A stretch of DNA of 8,003 bases from QHBQ01 sp038230695 (lineage in GTDB: Bacteria > Chloroflexota > Chloroflexia > QHBQ01). The notes beneath the pieces are model-generated. The model did not search any database and was not told where the DNA came from. It saw only the letters and a list, made by a program, of their open reading frames with translations. Shown piece after piece: positions 6,147 through 8,003 of the stretch. The DNA lies in the NCBI GenBank assembly GCA_038230695.1, contig JBBRMT010000220.1, forward strand, positions 1 to 8,003, given 5' to 3'. How positions within the stretch are numbered: position 1 is the stretch's first letter; every line of letters starts with the position of its first letter. Position numbers and translations under genes: made by a program.

Positions 6147-7307
6147 CTAGCGCCCCAGCGCATACTTCTGCACCTCCAGATAAATCGGCTTTGGCACCAG
6201 GTCGGGGGCAATGAAGGTGTAGTTGTCCATGTAGGTGTAGCTCGGCTTCGGCAGGCTGAAGGCCCACAGGTTTACCGCCGCGCACCAGGGCCAGTGCATT
6301 GCCTGCTGGTAGGCGGCGATGGTGTAGGCAATGCGCTGGGCGGGACGCACCACGAAGGTGTAGCGGGGGTTGTCGTTCCAGCCGCCCTCGGTGATGTAGA
6401 TCTGCTTGCTGGCATCGCCATTCGCCACCATTACGGCACGGAGTTGCTCGACGCGGGCGAAGTTCAGCTTGTCGGGTGCCGCTGGGTCGCTGGGCGGCGG
6501 GGGCGGCACACTGAGGGGGTAGACGTGCGCGGCGAGGGCATCGAAATATGCGCCACCGCCCGCCTTGTAATAAGCATCCAGGTAAGTGAGGTCGTCCATC
6601 GCCACCGCGCTGCCCGCTGGCTCCAGGTTGGGCGCAAGGCCGCCCAGCAGGATGGTAGCAGTGGGGTCGGCTGCCTTTGCGGCAGGATAGACTGCCTGCA
6701 TCAGCGCGGCGTAGGCGGCCGGGTCGGGCGGACGCTCGCCCCACTCGGCGGCGGTGTTCTGCTCGTTCCAGATGATGAAACAGTGAACCCGGTCGTGGTA
6801 GCGGGCGATGAAGGCAGCGACAAAGCTGGCGAATTGACCGTAATGGGCCGCGCCCAGGTAGCGCCACATCTGCGGGTCGGGGTGTTCGGGCCGCGCCCAG
6901 GCTGGTACGCCGTCTATGCGAGCAATCAGGGTCAGGTTGCTGGCAGCGGCGGCGTTCACCACCTCGTCGGCGTGCTGCCAGTCGTAGTGGTTGGCATCGG
7001 TGGGCTGGATATACGACCAGGGGAAATATTCCACCACCCAGCTAGCCCCCATCGCCCGCACCATCTGCATATTCTGCACGATCTTCTGCGGGTCTGGCTC
7101 GTCGGTCAGGCGGGTGTGTACGCCAATCTTGGGATTGATGGGGTGGATACTGGCAAGGTTGGGCAGCGGCGCAGGGGCGGGCGGCGCGGGCGGCGGCGTA
7201 GCCTGCCCCACAAGCTGGGTGGTGAGTAGGGCAACTGCGAGGAGCAGGGTGATAAGTTTTGAGTTTTGAGTTTTGAGTTTTGAGTTAAAGGCATGAACCT
7301 GGATCAT
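6147..7307 (-). CDS. Secreted clan GH-A-type glycoside hydrolase
   Basis: The product is 386 residues from ATG 7307. A hydrophobic segment at about 18-34 acts as signal peptide or anchor, followed by a Pro/Ala linker (37-50). Residues about 60-375 look like the (beta/alpha)8 barrel of clan GH-A enzymes (GH39, GH5 and relatives). These cleave glycosidic bonds with retention of configuration. Key signs are I-G-V-H early in the barrel, I-I-W-N-E-Q-N at 178-184 with E182 as likely acid/base, A-A-H-V-Y-P at 259-264, and I-Y-I-T-E-G-G-W at 303-310 with E307 as likely nucleophile. A proline run at about 268-272 lies in a loop. The substrate is unknown. The frame is open up to 7427, but those codons cross a repeat island. 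ATG 7307 has no clear ribosome site, so the start is less sure than the rest. A role in cell-surface polysaccharide turnover is inferred. Confidence 0.85.
   Translation of the reverse strand: MIQVHAFNSKLKTQNSKLITLLLAVALLTTQLVGQATPPPAPPAPAPLPNLASIHPINPKIGVHTRLTDEPDPQKIVQNMQMVRAMGASWVVEYFPWSYIQPTDANHYDWQHADEVVNAAAASNLTLIARIDGVPAWARPEHPDPQMWRYLGAAHYGQFASFVAAFIARYHDRVHCFIIWNEQNTAAEWGERPPDPAAYAALMQAVYPAAKAADPTATILLGGLAPNLEPAGSAVAMDDLTYLDAYYKAGGGAYFDALAAHVYPLSVPPPPPSDPAAPDKLNFARVEQLRAVMVANGDASKQIYITEGGWNDNPRYTFVVRPAQRIAYTIAAYQQAMHWPWCAAVNLWAFSLPKPSYTYMDNYTFIAPDLVPKPIYLEVQKYALGR
7254..7288. repeat. Heptanucleotide array, five units, inside the start of the hydrolase gene
   Basis: Units AAGTTTT, GAGTTTT three times, and GAGTTAA are contiguous. 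They encode residues about 7-18 of the hydrolase, where NSKLKTQ is followed by NSKLI: the DNA period of seven becomes a peptide period of seven. The array lies just before the signal-peptide hydrophobic core. Confidence 0.85.
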
Positions 7308-7319
7308 GGGACCAACTTT

Positions 7320-7366
7320 GTAGGGGCGTATGGCATACGCCCGCTTGAAGTACATACCCGCCCTAC
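7320..7366. repeat. Short palindromic element, GTAGGGGCG family, copy 2
   Basis: The outer arms are GTAGGGGCG (7320-7328) and CGCCCTAC (7359-7366). A perfect inner hairpin pairs GGGCGTATG (7324-7332) with CATACGCCC (7334-7342) around one base. It lies in the gap between xseB and the hydrolase gene and has the same end sequences as the element at 2810-2849. Confidence 0.7.
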
Positions 7367-7373
7367 CGAGCCA

Positions 7374-7416
7374 ATCCGTTTTCTCCGCTTCTCCGTTGAA
7401 CCGAATCCGTTGGCTA
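7374..7416. repeat. ATCCGTT-type interspersed repeat, copy A
   Basis: Four seven-base units occur at 7374 (ATCCGTT), 7383 (CTCCGCT), 7391 (CTCCGTT) and 7405 (ATCCGTT), with irregular spacing. The tract ends in AATCCGTTGGCTA (7404-7416), a 13-mer repeated exactly at 7984-7996. Confidence 0.65.
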
Positions 7417-7436
7417 GCCTGGCCCAAACTTATTGT

Positions 7437-7796
7437 TCAGAACGGGATATCCTTGAAGCGGTCGTCCTTATCCGTAGCTTCATTATCGTCGTCCTCATCA
7501 TCGCCATCGTCACTGCTGGTGCGTAGGCTGAACAGATCGAGGGTGTAAGTGGCTGCGCTCTCGCTGACCATTGTGCTATTGACGTTGACTGCCACCTGGC
7601 TGACCTTCAGTTCGGCCTCATCGAGCAGCTTGCCGCAACGTTCGGCCAGCGCCTGCCCACTCTCGAACTCGGCGATGGCCTGCTCCAGGCTGAGATTGCC
7701 GCCCTGTAGTCGCTCTACCGCTGCGGCCAGGCGGCTGAATGCGTGCTCGAAGTTGAGCGCGGCAATGTCGTTAGGTTTATCCTGTTTCGCTGCCAT
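7437..7796 (-). CDS. xseB: Exodeoxyribonuclease VII small subunit with acidic SSB-like tail
   Basis: The product is 119 residues. Exonuclease VII is a cytoplasmic complex of one large XseA and several small XseB subunits that degrades single-stranded DNA to oligonucleotides in repair. Residues about 14-72 match the XseB helical hairpin: F-E-H-A-F-S-R-L, V-E-R-L-Q-G-G-N-L-S-L-E-Q-A-I-A-E-F-E-S-G (28-48) and C-G-K-L-L-D-E-A-E-L-K-V (54-65). XseB is usually about 70-90 residues. Here a linker (73-95) leads to a strongly acidic stretch (96-112) and the last residues are R-F-K-D-I-P-F. That resembles the C-terminal tip of single-stranded DNA-binding protein. AGAGG lies eight bases before ATG 7796, so the start is sound. 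xseA is not in the window; only a repeat-filled gap lies upstream. No promoter is clear. Confidence 0.9.
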   Translation of the reverse strand: MAAKQDKPNDIAALNFEHAFSRLAAAVERLQGGNLSLEQAIAEFESGQALAERCGKLLDEAELKVSQVAVNVNSTMVSESAATYTLDLFSLRTSSDDGDDEDDDNEATDKDDRFKDIPF

Positions 7797-7876
7797 GTTT
7801 TGGGCCTCTGCTAGTTACGATTATCCCTGATGCGTTTCATCTGGGCGAGGAAATCGTAGTTTCGATTAGCATTGTT

Positions 7877-7903
7877 GCAGGGCGAGATTCTCCATCACCC
7901 TGC
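7877..7903. repeat. Inverted repeat
   Basis: GCAGGGCGA (7877-7885) and TCACCCTGC (7895-7903) pair at eight of nine positions around a nine-base loop. There is no T-run after it in either direction, so a terminator is not supported. Confidence 0.5.
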
Positions 7904-7963
7904 CTATCCCGCTGGGAGAGTGGAATAACGGATGCCATGCGCCCCTACGCCTTCCCTCAGTTT

Positions 7964-8003
7964 GTCCGTTTATCCGTTTTTTCAATCCGTTGGCTAATCC
8001 GCT
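7964..8003. repeat. ATCCGTT-type interspersed repeat, copy B (may continue beyond the window)
   Basis: Units at 7964 (GTCCGTT), 7972 (ATCCGTT), 7985 (ATCCGTT) and 7997 (ATCCGCT). It contains AATCCGTTGGCTA (7984-7996), identical to copy A. Confidence 0.65.

Larger units (their letters stand above)
7797..8003. other. Repeat-filled gap upstream of xseB
   Basis: No complete gene is visible. Next to xseB a minus-strand frame ending at TAG (7811-7813) reads ...YDFLAQMKRIRDNRN, which looks protein-like, but an in-frame TGA at 7895-7897 within a palindrome closes it after 27 codons. Further right are an inverted repeat (7877-7903), a single GTAGGGGCG end in reverse orientation (7940-7948) and the ATCCGTT tract (7964-8003). 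I see no clear promoter. Confidence 0.5.

Noticed and set aside
6130..6867. Upstream extension of the small membrane protein frame to ATG 6867
   Set aside because: The extra residues are Arg/Ala/Pro/His-rich and lie in an alternative frame of the hydrolase gene. Family-like hydrophobic sequence begins only at ATG 6129, behind its own promoter.
6105..7229. A 374-codon open frame on the plus strand
   Set aside because: It is antisense to the hydrolase gene, whose protein shows a signal peptide and both catalytic Glu motifs. The plus-strand translation is Val/Gly/Arg-rich with no recognisable domain, as expected of a GC-rich shadow.
7324..7342. Perfect hairpin GGGCGTATG/CATACGCCC as an intrinsic terminator for xseB
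   Set aside because: No run of T follows on the minus strand, and the hairpin is part of a larger element with conserved ends found elsewhere.
7308..7427. Longer start (7427) for the hydrolase
   Set aside because: It would translate the whole repeat island and bury the signal peptide about 60 residues inside the protein.

Overview
The window reads as chromosomal DNA of a free-living bacterium. It is moderately GC-rich, every supportable gene lies on the minus strand, and short gene gaps are filled with heptanucleotide arrays and small palindromic repeats. The protein types and the repeat style suggest a Chloroflexi (Chloroflexota), probably filamentous, of the Chloroflexales type. This is an inference from style and gene content; there is no rRNA or other marker gene here. 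No tRNA, rRNA, CRISPR array, transposase or phage gene was seen.

Layout in the direction of transcription (right to left). 7797-8003 is a repeat-filled gap. 7437-7796 is xseB, the small subunit of exonuclease VII, with an unusual acidic tail ending in DIPF. A second repeat island (7311-7436) follows. 6147-7307 is a secreted clan GH-A-type glycoside hydrolase. 5845-6129 is a small membrane protein with a probable leaderless promoter. 4908-5765 is a family-3 solute-binding protein anchored by an N-terminal hydrophobic segment. 3259-4821 is a polyprenyl-phosphate sugar-1-phosphate transferase that would start exopolysaccharide assembly. 2889-3167 is a small orphan protein, possibly antitoxin-like, behind a clear sigma70-type promoter and an operator-like palindrome. 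1343-2734 is a membrane protein with a duplicated TM-pair plus bacterial PH-domain unit. 1-1317 is an exported protein with a glutamine-amidotransferase-like ectodomain and C-terminal membrane helices; it runs off the left edge.

The genes do not form one obvious pathway. Six of the eight act at or outside the membrane (polysaccharide initiation, extracellular glycoside hydrolysis, solute binding, PH and GATase-like membrane proteins), so a loose cell-envelope theme is reasonable. xseB is a housekeeping DNA-repair gene. Promoters placed at or over the stop codon of the preceding gene suggest several short transcription units in tight head-to-tail order.

The most interesting signals are: (1) the SSB-like acidic C-terminus of XseB; (2) heptamer arrays of about four units at gene borders, two of which must be or are probably translated; (3) a GC-rich palindrome inserted in frame inside the solute-binding protein; (4) two extended -10 promoters placed exactly two bases after a stop codon, one positioned for leaderless transcription.
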